Shown: positions 36,087 to 45,485, counted from the first letter of the stretch. The stretch: DNA of 64,000 bases from Noviherbaspirillum soli (GCF_015352955.1 NZ_JACYOX010000010.1:62001-126000); one strand, 5' to 3'. The notes: generated from the letters alone by a model not told the origin. Numbers and translations are program-made.

Positions 36087-37462
36087 GCCGGCCCTCCCAG
36101 CAGCGCCGCCGCAGCCTGCGGGCAGGATGGGAAGTAGGCATGAAAATAGGAAGCTGTCAGGGAGCCGGCTCGATAAACCGCCTCGCCGCTGTCGCCCGAC
36201 GGATGCCTGCGGGCATGGCCGGCGGCGGCGATGTCGCCTTCCAGCGTCGAATAGTGGAAGGCATGGCCGCGCAACTGGCCATGCGCGGTCTGCCAGCCCT
36301 GCAGGCCCAGCGCCGCCAGCCGCGCTTGCATGCGGGTGCGGGCCGGCAGCAGCCCGGCCATTGGCCACGGCTTGCCGTCCTTGTCGACCAGGCTCTCGCA
36401 GACCGCCATCAAGCCGCCGCATTCGGCCAGCATAGGCTTGCCCTGCGCATGCGCCCGGCGCAGCGATGCCTGCCATGCGGTGCCGGCGGCCAGCGCCGCG
36501 CCATGCAGTTCCGGATAGCCGCCCGGCAGCCAGATCGCGTCGGCGTCCTCCGGCGCGGGCTCGTCGGCCAGCGGCGAGAAGTACTGGATGTCTGCGCCCA
36601 TCCCGCGCAGGCAGTCGAGGTTGGCCCGGTACAGGAAGGCAAAGGCGGCATCGCGCGCGACGGCGATCCGCTTGCCCTGAAGCAGCGGCGGCAGTATTTT
36701 GGGCGGCGCCTCCGGCAAGGACGCGGCCGGCAGCGCATCCCAGGCCGCATCGTCCAGTTGCAGCGCATCGGCCAGGCTGTCGAGCAGATCGTCGAGCGCA
36801 TCGACTTCGCCCGGCAGCACCAGCCCGAGATGCCGCTCCGGCAATGATGCCGCCTGGCCCGGCAGGCTGGCCAGCAGCGGCATATTGCGCAAGGCCTGCG
36901 CCACCATGGCGGCATGGCCGCTGCCGGCGACGCGGTTGGCGATCACGCCCGCCATCCGCACCGGGCCATAGTCGCGCAGGCCGAGCACCACCGCGCCGGC
37001 GGTCTGCGCCATGGCCGACGCATCCAGCACCGCCAGCACCGGCACGTCGAAGGCGCGTGCCAGGTCGGCCGACGAGGGCGTGCCGTCATACAGGCCCATC
37101 ACGCCTTCGATCAGGATCACGTCGGCCTCGCCGGCTGCCCGCGCCAGCATGGCGCGCGATGCCTCGGCGCCCACCATCCACAGGTCGAGGTTGTACACCG
37201 CCGAGCCGGCGGCGCGTTCCAGCATCGCGGGATCGATGAAGTCGGGGCCGGCCTTGAACACCCGCACCGCCAGGCCGCGCCGCGCCAGCAGGCGCGCCAG
37301 CGCGGCCGTGACCGTGGTCTTGCCCTGGCCGGACGCGGTGGCCGACACCAGCAGCGCCACCGCGCCGGCGCGCCGCGGCGCTGCCCTTCCATCGCCTGCC
37401 TGGCCACGGCCCTCCCGCCGGCCACGTCCTTCCTGCGCCGCATGTTCCGCGTTGTCATCCAT
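36083..37462 (-). CDS. cobB: Cobyrinate a,c-diamide synthase
   Basis: A 459-aa glutamine-dependent amidotransferase that amidates carboxyls a and c of the corrin ring. Residues about 34-50 contain the ATP loop SATASGQGKTT; the synthetase part continues GLYDGTPSSADLA and VLDASAMAQTAGAV; the class I glutaminase domain has the nucleophile in LAECGGLM and His in RGHAFHYST. I take MDDNAEH at 37462 as the start; it overlaps btuD by eight bases. A charged extension of about 30 residues precedes the domain. Confidence 0.92.
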   Translation of the reverse strand: MDDNAEHAAQEGRGRREGRGQAGDGRAAPRRAGAVALLVSATASGQGKTTVTAALARLLARRGLAVRVFKAGPDFIDPAMLERAAGSAVYNLDLWMVGAEASRAMLARAAGEADVILIEGVMGLYDGTPSSADLARAFDVPVLAVLDASAMAQTAGAVVLGLRDYGPVRMAGVIANRVAGSGHAAMVAQALRNMPLLASLPGQAASLPERHLGLVLPGEVDALDDLLDSLADALQLDDAAWDALPAASLPEAPPKILPPLLQGKRIAVARDAAFAFLYRANLDCLRGMGADIQYFSPLADEPAPEDADAIWLPGGYPELHGAALAAGTAWQASLRRAHAQGKPMLAECGGLMAVCESLVDKDGKPWPMAGLLPARTRMQARLAALGLQGWQTAHGQLRGHAFHYSTLEGDIAAAGHARRHPSGDSGEAVYRAGSLTASYFHAYFPSCPQAAAALLGGPA

Positions 37463-38240
37463 GCCGTCTTCGCTCCTGGTGCCATGCAGGAAGGAAGATG
37501 CGGCGGCCGCCGTGCTCGACGACATCGATTGCCGCGCCCAGGCATTGCGACAGCAGCTGCGCCTGCATCATTTTCCCGGCCGGGCCGGCCCGCCATGCGC
37601 CGCCGCCCATCAGCAATAGCGCATGGCTGGCAACGCCATGCGCGAGATTGAGGTCATGGCTGACCATGACCACGGTCTTGCCGGCCTGGCCGCACAGCCG
37701 CGCAAGCAGGGCCATCATGTCGACCTGGTGCGACAGGTCGAGCGCGCTGGTCGGCTCGTCCAGCAGCAGCAGCGGCGCATCCTGCGCCAGCGCGGCCGCC
37801 ATCGCCACCCGCTGCCGTTCGCCGCCCGAGAGGCTGCGCACGTCGCGCTGCGCCAACCCGGCCACGTCCATCTCGGCCAGCGCCCGCCTGGCGATCTCCT
37901 GGTCCCGTGCCGACTCCCAGTAGCCGCTGCCCTGCCACGGATGGCGCGAGGCCAGCACCACGTCGATGGCGCGGTAGCCGAAGGCGTCGTCGCGTCCCTG
38001 CGGCAGGTAGGCGCGCCGCATCGCCAGCTGCTGCGGCGGCCAGGCCTGCAGCGGCCGCCCGTCCAGGCTGGCGGCACCGGCGGCAAACGGATGCAGGCCG
38101 GCCAGCGCGCGCAGCAGCGTGCTCTTGCCGGCGCCGTTGCGGCCGATCACGCACCAGCATTCGCCGGGCCGGGCAGACAGGGTCAGCCGCTCCACCAGGG
38201 TGCGCTCGCCGATGCGCAGCGTCAGTTCATGCAGCTCCAT
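37455..38240 (-). CDS. btuD: Cobalamin/iron-type ABC transporter ATP-binding protein
   Basis: A 261-aa ATPase of the FepC/BtuD group: Walker A GRNGAGKST (33-41), LSGGERQRVAMAAAL, Walker B LLLLDEPTSALD, switch SHDLNLAHGVA. The start codon overlaps the permease stop (TGATG), and the end overlaps cobB. It energises BtuC uptake of corrinoids. The frame is open upstream, but only in the shadow of btuC. Confidence 0.9.
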   Translation of the reverse strand: MELHELTLRIGERTLVERLTLSARPGECWCVIGRNGAGKSTLLRALAGLHPFAAGAASLDGRPLQAWPPQQLAMRRAYLPQGRDDAFGYRAIDVVLASRHPWQGSGYWESARDQEIARRALAEMDVAGLAQRDVRSLSGGERQRVAMAAALAQDAPLLLLDEPTSALDLSHQVDMMALLARLCGQAGKTVVMVSHDLNLAHGVASHALLLMGGGAWRAGPAGKMMQAQLLSQCLGAAIDVVEHGGRRIFLPAWHQERRRHG

Positions 38241-39304
38241 CAGCGCTTCCTCATCTGGTGCAGTTGCAAAAGGAAGGCCGGCACGCCGATCAGCGCGGTG
38301 ATCACGCCCACCGGCAACTGCTGCGGCGCCAGCACGGTGCGCGCCAGCATGTCGGCCACGGTCAGGAAGATGCCGCCCGCCAGCGCCGCCGCCGGCAGCA
38401 GCAGCCGGTGGTCCGGGCCGAGCGCGAAGCGGCAGGCATGCGGCACGATCAGGCCGACGAAGCCGATGCTGCCGGCGGTGCCGACCGCGCTGGCCGTCAG
38501 CAGCGCCGCGCAGAAGAATAGCGCGCGGCGCAGCGCGCCGACCTTCACGCCCAGCGTGGCGGCGGCCTGGGCATGCATCGCCAGGATGTTGACGGACCCG
38601 GCCAGCCGCGCCGCCAGCAGCAGCGCCAGCAGCAGCACCGCCCACGGCAGCAGCCGCGGCGATGTCGCAGACAGGTCGCCGATCAACCAGAACACCATGC
38701 CGCGCAGCCGGCCCTCGGGCGCGACCGACAGCATCAGCGTGACCAGCGCGCCGCAACCGGACGACACGATCACGCCGGTCAGCAGCAGGAACGGGCCGTT
38801 GCCGTCGGCTGCGCCATGCCGGAAGTCGCGCCGCGCCAGGGCGTACAGCAGCAGCGCCACCGTCACCGCGCCGCCGAAGGCCGCCAGGTCCACCATCCAG
38901 GCCGCCGGCAGCAGCAGCATCGCGGCCAGCGCGCCGACCGAGGCGCCGCCGGAGATGCCCAGCACATAGGGATCGGCCAGCGGATTGCGCAGCAGCGCCT
39001 GCATCATCACGCCGGCCAGCGCCAGCATCGCGCCGGTGACGAAGCCCGACAGCGCGCGCGAGAGCCGCAGCTCCAGCAGGCTGGCCGCCAGGCTGGCGCT
39101 GTCGCCGCCGGCCAGCCCGGCCAGCCCGGCCAGCGCGCGCAGCGCGCCCAGCAGCTCGGAAGCCGGCAGCGGGACGGAGCCCACCGCGCCGGCGAGCAGG
39201 ATGCTGGCCACGGCGCAGGCAAGGAGCAGGCCCAGCACCAGCAGCGCGCGCCGGCGCCCGGCATGGGCCGGGGCGGCCCGCGACGGCGAGGGCAGCGAGC
39301 TCAT
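38240..39304 (-). CDS. btuC: Cobalamin/iron-type ABC transporter permease (FecCD family)
   Basis: A 354-aa membrane protein with about ten helices. Signatures include RLSRALSGFVTGAMLALAG, LLRNPLADPYVLGISGGASVGAL and GFVGLIVPHACR, all typical of FecCD/BtuC. It is the first gene downstream of the cobalamin riboswitch at 39481-39655, which supports corrinoid and not siderophore transport. Translation start overlaps the stop of a short open frame at 39301. Confidence 0.92.
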   Translation of the reverse strand: MSSLPSPSRAAPAHAGRRRALLVLGLLLACAVASILLAGAVGSVPLPASELLGALRALAGLAGLAGGDSASLAASLLELRLSRALSGFVTGAMLALAGVMMQALLRNPLADPYVLGISGGASVGALAAMLLLPAAWMVDLAAFGGAVTVALLLYALARRDFRHGAADGNGPFLLLTGVIVSSGCGALVTLMLSVAPEGRLRGMVFWLIGDLSATSPRLLPWAVLLLALLLAARLAGSVNILAMHAQAAATLGVKVGALRRALFFCAALLTASAVGTAGSIGFVGLIVPHACRFALGPDHRLLLPAAALAGGIFLTVADMLARTVLAPQQLPVGVITALIGVPAFLLQLHQMRKR

Positions 39305-39390
39305 CGGTGCAGCTCCAGGCCGCGTTCAATCAAGGCCATGGCGATCGGCCTGAAGCCGTCATGGGCCGGACCTGTTTGGATAGCAAGCAT
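39301..39390 (-). CDS. Possible leader peptide overlapping btuC start
   Basis: A frame ending with TGA that overlaps the btuC ATG (ATGA). The last 29 codons from the ATG at 39390 (MLAIQTGPAHDGFRP...ERGLELHR) look protein-like; the frame extends upstream into the riboswitch to a TTG at 39507. No ribosome-binding site is evident for the internal ATG. It might couple btuC translation to the riboswitch-controlled leader, or be chance. Confidence 0.25.
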   Translation of the reverse strand: MLAIQTGPAHDGFRPIAMALIERGLELHR

Positions 39391-39480
39391 GAAATGGTCA
39401 ATGGCGAATTTTCCGGCCTGCCTCCCCGCAAGCCGGATTACCAGGAAGGCCAGGGCCCGTTGCGGCTCTTGTCTTCCCCC

Positions 39481-39655
39481 TGTCCTGGCCGGTATCCGGG
39501 CTGACAAGGCGGACCGCCCTGCCTTCCCGCGCTTGTCGCACAGTGGCTTTCAGGACGGCCGTCGCATGCAGCATGCGACGCTTGCTTACCGTTGCGGGGG
39601 CAGCACACGTTGATCTCGCGACGTCGATCGCCGATTGCGTGTTTCCCGTTTGACT
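39481..39655 (-). ncRNA. Cobalamin riboswitch
   Basis: Read on the minus strand the conserved blocks appear in order: ACGGGAAACACG (about 39638-39649), GTGCTGCCCCCGCAACGGTAA (in part, near 39590-39606), AAAGCCACTGTG (about 39540-39551), CGGGAAGGC, and the B12-box-like CAGCCCGGATACCGGCC (about 39487-39503). This is the AdoCbl-type aptamer. It lies between cobC and btuC and should repress btuCD-cobB-btuF when cobalamin is plentiful. The remaining leader to btuC is about 176 bases; part of 39656-39756 holds nothing else. Confidence 0.93.
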
Positions 39656-39756
39656 GCGGACATGGACATGTCCGCGGGCACCAGAACGGCGCTATTGTAA
39701 TCGGCCGCTTGACAATCAACCAAACGAATTGACCAGGCGCGGTTTCGAAAAGGCAA

Positions 39757-40317
39757 TCAGCACCCGGTTGCGCAGTCGGCAATCACCAGCTCGCCATAGG
39801 CGATCCGGTGCGGCGCGCTGGCCGCCGCGATGGCCATGCCAGCGGGGCTGTCATGTGCCGGCGCCGCCAGCAGCAGCCGGATCACGCCGGCATGGCAGAC
39901 CAGCACTGCGTCCCGCCCATCGGTTTTTAGCCCGTCGTGGAAGGCTTTCACGCGCCGGGCGACGTCCAGCACCCGCTCGCCGCCGCCGGGCCGATAGGTC
40001 GTCATGCCGGCGGCCCAGGCATCCACCTCGCTGCGCGGGATGCTGTCCCAGGCCTGCATTTCCCAGGCGCCGAAGTCCATCTCCAGCAGCCTGGCGTCGT
40101 AGCGCACCGTGGTGCCCAGCGCGCCGGCGAGGAGCCCGGCCAGCGCCGCGCAGCGCGCGGCCGGGCTGGACCAGAGTACGGCATCGCGCGGCAGCCGCGG
40201 CGCCAGCGCGCTGGCCGCCTGCGCCGCACGTTCGACAGGCACCGCCAGGTCGCTGCGGCCATAGCAGATGCCAGTGGCGACCTCGGGTTGCGGATGGCGG
40301 ATCAGGTAGAGCCGCAT
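39757..40317 (-). CDS. cobC: Alpha-ribazole phosphatase (histidine phosphatase family)
   Basis: A 186-aa enzyme that removes phosphate from alpha-ribazole phosphate in lower-ligand assembly. The phosphoglycerate-mutase-type motif is LIRHPQPE (His8; the usual RHG is RHP), with LEMDFGAWE and the second active His in LVCHAGVI. Start ATG 40317 lies four bases after the cobS stop. An open frame continues upstream but only as a shadow of cobS. Confidence 0.88.
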   Translation of the reverse strand: MRLYLIRHPQPEVATGICYGRSDLAVPVERAAQAASALAPRLPRDAVLWSSPAARCAALAGLLAGALGTTVRYDARLLEMDFGAWEMQAWDSIPRSEVDAWAAGMTTYRPGGGERVLDVARRVKAFHDGLKTDGRDAVLVCHAGVIRLLLAAPAHDSPAGMAIAAASAPHRIAYGELVIADCATGC

Positions 40318-40321
40318 TGCC

Positions 40322-41122
40322 TCAGCGCCCGACCATGGCCAGCAGGCCAAGGTAGAACAGGACCTCGGCCACCTGCTGCACGGCGCCCAGGCAGTCGCCG
40401 GTATAGCCGCCCAGCCGGCGCAGGAACATGCGCGCCATCCATAGGGTGCCGCACAGCGCCAGCAGGCAGGCCAGCAGCGCGCCCTGCCAGGCCAGCAGGC
40501 CGGCCGCGCACAGCGCCAGCAGCGGCGCCGCGCCGGTGCACACGGCAATCGCGAATTCGCCATTGCTCATGCGGGTGGCCAGCGGCTTGGCCTTGCCTTC
40601 ATGCCGGGCGTAGGCCATCAGCCGGATCAGCGAGCCCGACAGCAGGCGCGACAGCGGATGCGCGGCCAGCAGGCTGGCCGCGGCAGTCCATGCCGGCAGG
40701 CTGGCGAGCGCCGCGATCTTCAGCGCCAGCATCAGCATGATGCCGATCGCGCCGAAGGCGCCGACGCGCGAGTCCTTCATGATTTCCAGCGTGCGTTCGG
40801 CGGTGTAGCCGCCGCCCATGCCGTCGCAGACATCGGCGAAGCCATCCTCGTGAAAGGCGCCGGTGAGCAGGATGCCCAGCGCGGTCGACAGCAGCGCGGC
40901 CACCGCGGGCGGCCATAGCTGCGCCGCGGCGGCATGGGCGGTGGCGGTGGCCAGGCCGACGATCAGGCCCACCGCGGGGAAATAGCGCGCCGCATGATGC
41001 AGCCACTCGGGATCGAAGCCCACCCGCTGCGGTATCGGTATGCGGGTGAAGAACTGCAGGGCCACGAAGAACAGCCGCACCTGGTGCTTCAATGCCGGTG
41101 CCACGCCGGCCGGCCGGCTCAT
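40322..41122 (-). CDS. cobS: Adenosylcobinamide-GDP ribazoletransferase (cobalamin synthase)
   Basis: A 266-aa integral membrane enzyme joining adenosylcobinamide-GDP and alpha-ribazole. Motifs: FFTRIPIP, GAFHEDGFADVCDGMGGG with the metal-binding acidic cluster, LEIMKDSRVGAFGAIG. Start ATG 41122 overlaps the cobT stop (ATGA). Confidence 0.95.
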   Translation of the reverse strand: MSRPAGVAPALKHQVRLFFVALQFFTRIPIPQRVGFDPEWLHHAARYFPAVGLIVGLATATAHAAAAQLWPPAVAALLSTALGILLTGAFHEDGFADVCDGMGGGYTAERTLEIMKDSRVGAFGAIGIMLMLALKIAALASLPAWTAAASLLAAHPLSRLLSGSLIRLMAYARHEGKAKPLATRMSNGEFAIAVCTGAAPLLALCAAGLLAWQGALLACLLALCGTLWMARMFLRRLGGYTGDCLGAVQQVAEVLFYLGLLAMVGR

Positions 41123-42159
41123 GCCCGGGCCGCCCTGTTGCTCACCGCGGCCGACTCGAAGGTCGACATCTCGCAGAGGAAGCCCGCTGCCGCCCGCACC
41201 AGCGGCAGCGCCAGCGCGGCGCCGCTGCCTTCGCCCAGCCGCATGCCCAGCTGCAGCAGCGGCCGGCCGCGCAGGTGCCGCAGCAGCTGCGCATGGCCAT
41301 GCTCGCCCGAGCAGTGGGCAAACACGCAGTAGTCGAGCACGGCGGGCTGCAGGCGCGCCGCCACCAGCAGGGCGCTGCTGACGATGAAGCCGTCGACCAG
41401 CAGCACCATGCGCCGCTCTGCCGCCTTCAGCATTGCGCCGGCCATCATCGCGATCTCCAGGCCGCCGAAGGTAGCGAGCACATCCAGCGGCGCCGTCACG
41501 TCCCGGTGCAGCGCCACCGCGGCTTCGATCACGGCCGCCTTGCGGCGCACGCCGTCGGCGTCCAGGCCGGTGCCGGCGCCGACGCAGTCGGCCAGCGGCA
41601 GGCCGGTCAGCTTGTGCATCAGGGCCGCGGCCGAGGTGGTATTGCCGATGCCCATTTCGCCTAAGGCCAGCAGATTGCCTGGCAGCGCATCGGCCAGCGC
41701 CTGGCCATGCGCCAGCGCCGTCTCGCATTGGGCCGCGCTCATTGCCGGCTCGCGCGCGAAATTGCGGGTGCCGGGCGCGACCTTGCGGTCGGTCAGGCCG
41801 GCAAGCGCGCCGAACTGGTGGTTGACCCCGGCATCCACCACCTGCAGCGCGCAGCCGTTCTGGCGCGCGAACACGTTGATGGCCGCGCCGCCGCCGAGGA
41901 AGTTGGCCACCATCTGCGCCGTCACGCTCTGCGGATAGGGCGAGACGTTTTCCGCGACGATGCCATGGTCGGCGGCAAACACCAGCATCGCAGGCCTGTC
42001 GATGCGCGGCTGCACGGTGCGCTGGATCAGGCCCAGCTGCAGCGCCAGGTCTTCCAGCATGCCCAGGCTGCCGGGCGGCTTGGTCTTGGCGTCGATGGCG
42101 GCGGCAAGCCGGCTGGCCAGGGCGGCGTCGGCAATGGCATCTACTGTCGGGATGGGCAT
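41119..42159 (-). CDS. cobT: Nicotinate-nucleotide-dimethylbenzimidazole phosphoribosyltransferase
   Basis: A 346-aa enzyme that activates dimethylbenzimidazole to alpha-ribazole phosphate. Signatures: KPPGSLGMLEDLALQLG, VFAADHGI, NFLGGGAAINVFAR, and EMGIGNTTSAAAL, plus the catalytic Glu near the end in LGMRLGEGSGAALALPL. First gene of cobT-cobS-cobC. No second riboswitch is visible upstream of it. Confidence 0.96.
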   Translation of the reverse strand: MPIPTVDAIADAALASRLAAAIDAKTKPPGSLGMLEDLALQLGLIQRTVQPRIDRPAMLVFAADHGIVAENVSPYPQSVTAQMVANFLGGGAAINVFARQNGCALQVVDAGVNHQFGALAGLTDRKVAPGTRNFAREPAMSAAQCETALAHGQALADALPGNLLALGEMGIGNTTSAAALMHKLTGLPLADCVGAGTGLDADGVRRKAAVIEAAVALHRDVTAPLDVLATFGGLEIAMMAGAMLKAAERRMVLLVDGFIVSSALLVAARLQPAVLDYCVFAHCSGEHGHAQLLRHLRGRPLLQLGMRLGEGSGAALALPLVRAAAGFLCEMSTFESAAVSNRAARA

Positions 42160-42512
42160 GAAGGAAGGGTCGGAAGAAAGCGTGGAGTGTAGAAGCGCCG
42201 GCGGGCAGCGTCAAATCAGGCGCGCGGGCGACGGCCAGAAGAGGGGCACGCCGCTGCGCTGATAGTGCCGGCAGCGCTTGCCGTAAGCGGCGGCCGGCCG
42301 CGCCTCTTCTGCACAAGGCATCCGGGCGACGCTGGCCCGGCAGCCGCGCTGGCTGCCGCTTGGCTGCAAGGCGTCAATGCACGCGTCGACAGGCGGCGTG
42401 GCAACGGGTTCCGGCGCCCGGCGCCAGCATGCGCCGGGGAGGACTGCCATCAACCCACCCGCCCCCGCCGTGCCCATAAAATGAGCCTTTAACCACAGCC
42501 ATGGAAAGCCCG
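42160..42512. other. Intergenic region upstream of cobT and the broken hydrolase
   Basis: 353 bases between divergent genes. An open frame of 88 codons on the minus strand (42211-42477) ends with YGKRCRHYQRSGVPLFW and has four cysteines, but no start signal or family I recognise. The rest should hold the promoters of the two divergent units; no riboswitch, operator or hairpin stands out. Confidence 0.35.
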
Positions 42513-43372
42513 ATGCCGCACGCCACCCGCATCCTGCGCCTGCCCGGCGACGGGCTGGAACTGCATGTCGAAGTCACCGGCGAGGGCAGCCCGGTGGTCC
42601 TGCTGCATGGCTTCCCGGAGAGCGGCCACTCGTGGCGCCACCAGGTCGGGCCGCTGGCCGAGGCCGGCTATGCGGCCTGGGTGCCCAACCTGCGCGGCTA
42701 TCCGCCGTCTGCCGTGTCTGCGGGGCAGGAGGACTACCATCTGCGCCGGCTGGCCGCGGACGTGGCCGCCATCGTGCGGGCCAGCGGCCATGCGCGCGCC
42801 CATGTCGTTGGCCATGACTGGGGGGCATCATCGCATGGACATTTGCCGGCCTGTATCCGGCGCTGCTGGACAAGCTGGTCATCCTGAATGCGCCGCACAT
42901 GGCGATCTATTCGGGCAGGGTCTGGCGCAGCAGCCAGCTGCTGCGCAGCCTGTATGCGGTGTTCTTCCAGCTGCCGCTGCTGCCGGAAGCGGCGATCTCG
43001 GCCATGGACTACCGCATGATGCGCGAGATGTTTGCCCGCCTGCCGCTGCAGAACGCCGCCTTCGGCCCCGAGGACATCCAGCGCTACGTGGATTGCCTGT
43101 CCCGGCCCGGCGCGCTCAAGGCCGCGCTCGACTACTACCGGGAAAACATGCGCAGCGACGGCATGGCGCTGGCGGCTTCGGTGCATACCGATGCCAGCAC
43201 GCTGGTGATCTGGGGCGACCGCGATCCTGCTCTTGGGGTGTTCCTGCTCGAAGGCCTGCCGCGCTATGCGCCGAATGCGCGCATCCGACGCATCGGCAAG
43301 GCCAGCCACTGGGTGCAGAACGAGGCGCCGGCCGAGGTCAACCAGGCCCTTCTGCGGTTTCTGAAGCAATGA
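42513..43372 (+). pseudogene. Alpha/beta hydrolase (epoxide-hydrolase-like), frameshifted
   Basis: Two open frames together make one complete hydrolase of about 286 aa. The first (from ATG 42513 or 42501) has VVLLHGFPESGHSWRHQ and DYHLRRLAADVAAIV and reaches the nucleophile region VVGHDWG; the second resumes as IIAWTFAGLYPALLDKLVILNAPH and runs to FLKQ, with WGDRDPALG and ASHWVQNE. The frames join at a run of six G (42820-42825) where seven are needed to read GHDWGG. It is a one-base deletion or a sequencing error in a homopolymer. Confidence 0.82.
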
Positions 43373-43414
43373 TGCCGGCGGCGCGCTGGCACGCACAGCC
43401 GGCGAAGGAAAGGT

Positions 43415-44398
43415 TCAGTCGAGCTTGATCTGGGCGTCGGAAATGACCTTGCCCCATTGCGCGATCTCGGCCTTGAACCAGGCGCCGAACTCGTCCGGCG
43501 TATTGGTCTGGGGCTCGGCGCCCTGCCCGGCCATCTTCTCGCGCACGTCGGGCATCTTCACGATGCGGGCCATCTCGGCATTGAGCTTGTTGATGATGGG
43601 CTTGGGGGTGCCGGCCGGCGCCATCACGCCCTGCCAGCTGCCGGACACGAAGCCCGGCACGGTCTCGGCGATGGTGGGCACGTTCGGCAGTTGCGGCAGC
43701 CTCCTGGCGCTGGACACCGCCAGGAGGCGCAGCTTGCCGTCCTTCACATGCGGATAGGTGGCCACCATGCCATTCATGGTCACGTCGATCTGGCCGCCGA
43801 CCAGGTCGGTGATGGCCTGGGCGCCGCCCTTGTACGGAATGTAGCCCCATTCGGCGCCGGTCTTCTGCGCAAACAACACGCCGGCCAGGTGGGCCGCGCT
43901 GCCGGTGCCGGCGGCCGCCGCGAAATTGACCTTGCCCTTCTGCGCCTTCGAATAGCTGACCAGTTCCTTCACCGACTGCACCGGCATGCCGGGATAGGTC
44001 ACGAGCAGATGCGGCGAATAGGCCAGCAGCGTCACCGGCGCCAGGTTGGCGGTCGGGCTGAACGGCAGCTTGGGATAGAGCGTCGGGCTGATCGCCAGGT
44101 TGCCCACGTCCATCAGCAGCAGGGTGTAGCCGTCGGGCTCGGACTTGGCGACCAGGTCGGCGCCGATGTTGCCGTTGGCGCCGGCGCGGTTTTCCACCAC
44201 CACCGGCTGGCCCCAGGCGTCGGTCAGCTTCTGGCCTACCATGCGCGCCAGCACGTCGGAGGTGCCGCCGGCCGGGAACGGCACCACGATGCGGATCGGC
44301 TTTTTCGGATAGCCGGCGGCGGCGTCCTGCGCGGTGGCGGCCGTGGTGGCCAGGAAGCCGGCACAGGCGGCGGCCAGCAACGCTGCGGTTTTCATCAT
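43415..44398 (-). CDS. Bug/TctC-family tripartite-tricarboxylate-transporter binding protein
   Basis: A 327-aa periplasmic binding protein. Signal peptide about 1-23 (ending TTAATAQ); mature part YPKKPIRIVVPFPAGGTSDVLARMVGQ, VVENRAGANGNIGAD and PTIAETVPGF are the standard Bug signatures. Start at 44398 with GGAGA upstream; ATG 44395 is equally possible. Members bind carboxylates such as citrate, aromatic acids or nicotinate. No TctA/TctB permease is adjacent. The divergent LysR gene probably controls it. Confidence 0.92.
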   Translation of the reverse strand: MMKTAALLAAACAGFLATTAATAQDAAAGYPKKPIRIVVPFPAGGTSDVLARMVGQKLTDAWGQPVVVENRAGANGNIGADLVAKSEPDGYTLLLMDVGNLAISPTLYPKLPFSPTANLAPVTLLAYSPHLLVTYPGMPVQSVKELVSYSKAQKGKVNFAAAAGTGSAAHLAGVLFAQKTGAEWGYIPYKGGAQAITDLVGGQIDVTMNGMVATYPHVKDGKLRLLAVSSARRLPQLPNVPTIAETVPGFVSGSWQGVMAPAGTPKPIINKLNAEMARIVKMPDVREKMAGQGAEPQTNTPDEFGAWFKAEIAQWGKVISDAQIKLD

Positions 44399-44558
44399 CT
44401 TCGTCTCCAGTGGTCTTGCGGGCTTGCATCGGAATGGCCCGATGCAAGACGGTCTTTGTCTGCGGCCTGTCTGTGCAGCGCCTGTGGACCGATTATAGGC
44501 ATCGCATCGATATTCGTCTAAGCTAGAAAATGGATCCATCCATGCGGGAATTGAATCG

Positions 44559-45485
44559 ATGATTGAACTGTTCCAGATCAGGTGCTTCGCGGCGGTCGCC
44601 GAGGAACTGCATTTCGGCCGCGCCGCCGCCCGGCTGTTCATGACCCAGCCGCCGCTGAGCCGGCAGATACAGATGCTGGAGCAGGCACTGGGCGTGCAAT
44701 TGCTGGAGCGCTCCAGCCGCAGCGTGCGCCTGACGCCGGCCGGCCAGGCGTTCTACCGCGACAGCACCGCCGTGCTGGCCATGACCAGCCAGGCGGCAGA
44801 CACCGCGCGCCGCATTGCCAGCGGCGATGCCGGCCGGGTGGTGCTGGGCTACACCGCGGTTGCCGGCTATGCGCTGATACCGGAACTGGTGGCGGCGCTG
44901 CAGAAGCGCTTCCCGGCGGTTGACATCGTGCTGCGGGAAATGGTGTCGTCCGACCAGCAGCAGGCGCTGTCCTCGCACGGCATCGACCTCGCCTTCCTGC
45001 GCCCGCTGATCTCCGGCGAGGCTTTCGGCTATGCGCTGGCGTCGAAAGAGCCGCTGCTGCTGGCGATTCCGGCCAGCCATGCGCTGGCCGCCAGGCCGCG
45101 CCCGGCGCTCAAGGACCTGGCGGGACAGGACTTCATCATGTACGACCCGGTGGAGGGAAGCTACTTCCACCAGAAGATCGCCAGCCTGTTCGCCGCCTCC
45201 GGCGTCGCGCCGCGCTATGTGCAGCAGATCGCGCAGACCCACACGATACTGGGCCTGGTGCGCGCCGGCATCGGCATGGCCATCGTGCCGGCATCGGCCC
45301 AGTCGCTGCGACTGGAGAACATCGTCTACCGGCCGTTGTGGCGTAGGGATGCGGTGGCCGAACTCTACATGGCATGGCCGCTGGCGCATCGCAATCCGGC
45401 GCTGGATGCGGTCAGGGACTTCGCGCTCGGCTGCCTGGCCGGCCAGGGCGGCATCGCCGCGCCGCGGCTTCCGCCCGCACGCTGA
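44559..45485 (+). CDS. LysR-family transcriptional regulator
   Basis: A 308-aa regulator with winged HTH at 1-60 (FQIRCFAAVAEELHFGRAAARLFMTQPPLSRQIQMLE in part as HFGRAAARLFMTQPPLS) and a substrate-binding domain from about 90. It is divergent from the Bug gene with 160 bases between, the usual arrangement for a LysR activator and its target. The domain is closest in look to BenM/CatM-type regulators of aromatic catabolism (LPELVAALQKRFP, GIDLAFLRPL), inference only. Confidence 0.9.
   Translation: MIELFQIRCFAAVAEELHFGRAAARLFMTQPPLSRQIQMLEQALGVQLLERSSRSVRLTPAGQAFYRDSTAVLAMTSQAADTARRIASGDAGRVVLGYTAVAGYALIPELVAALQKRFPAVDIVLREMVSSDQQQALSSHGIDLAFLRPLISGEAFGYALASKEPLLLAIPASHALAARPRPALKDLAGQDFIMYDPVEGSYFHQKIASLFAASGVAPRYVQQIAQTHTILGLVRAGIGMAIVPASAQSLRLENIVYRPLWRRDAVAELYMAWPLAHRNPALDAVRDFALGCLAGQGGIAAPRLPPAR

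Noticed and set aside
35706-36476. Single large protein of over 550 aa ending in BtuF
   Set aside because: The upstream part from 36087 is a shadow of cobB; only the decarboxylase remnant from 36086 could belong, and btuF has its own ribosome-binding site and signal peptide.
42211-42477. 88-aa minus-strand protein upstream of cobT
   Set aside because: No ribosome-binding site and no recognised family; kept only as a comment in the intergenic entry.
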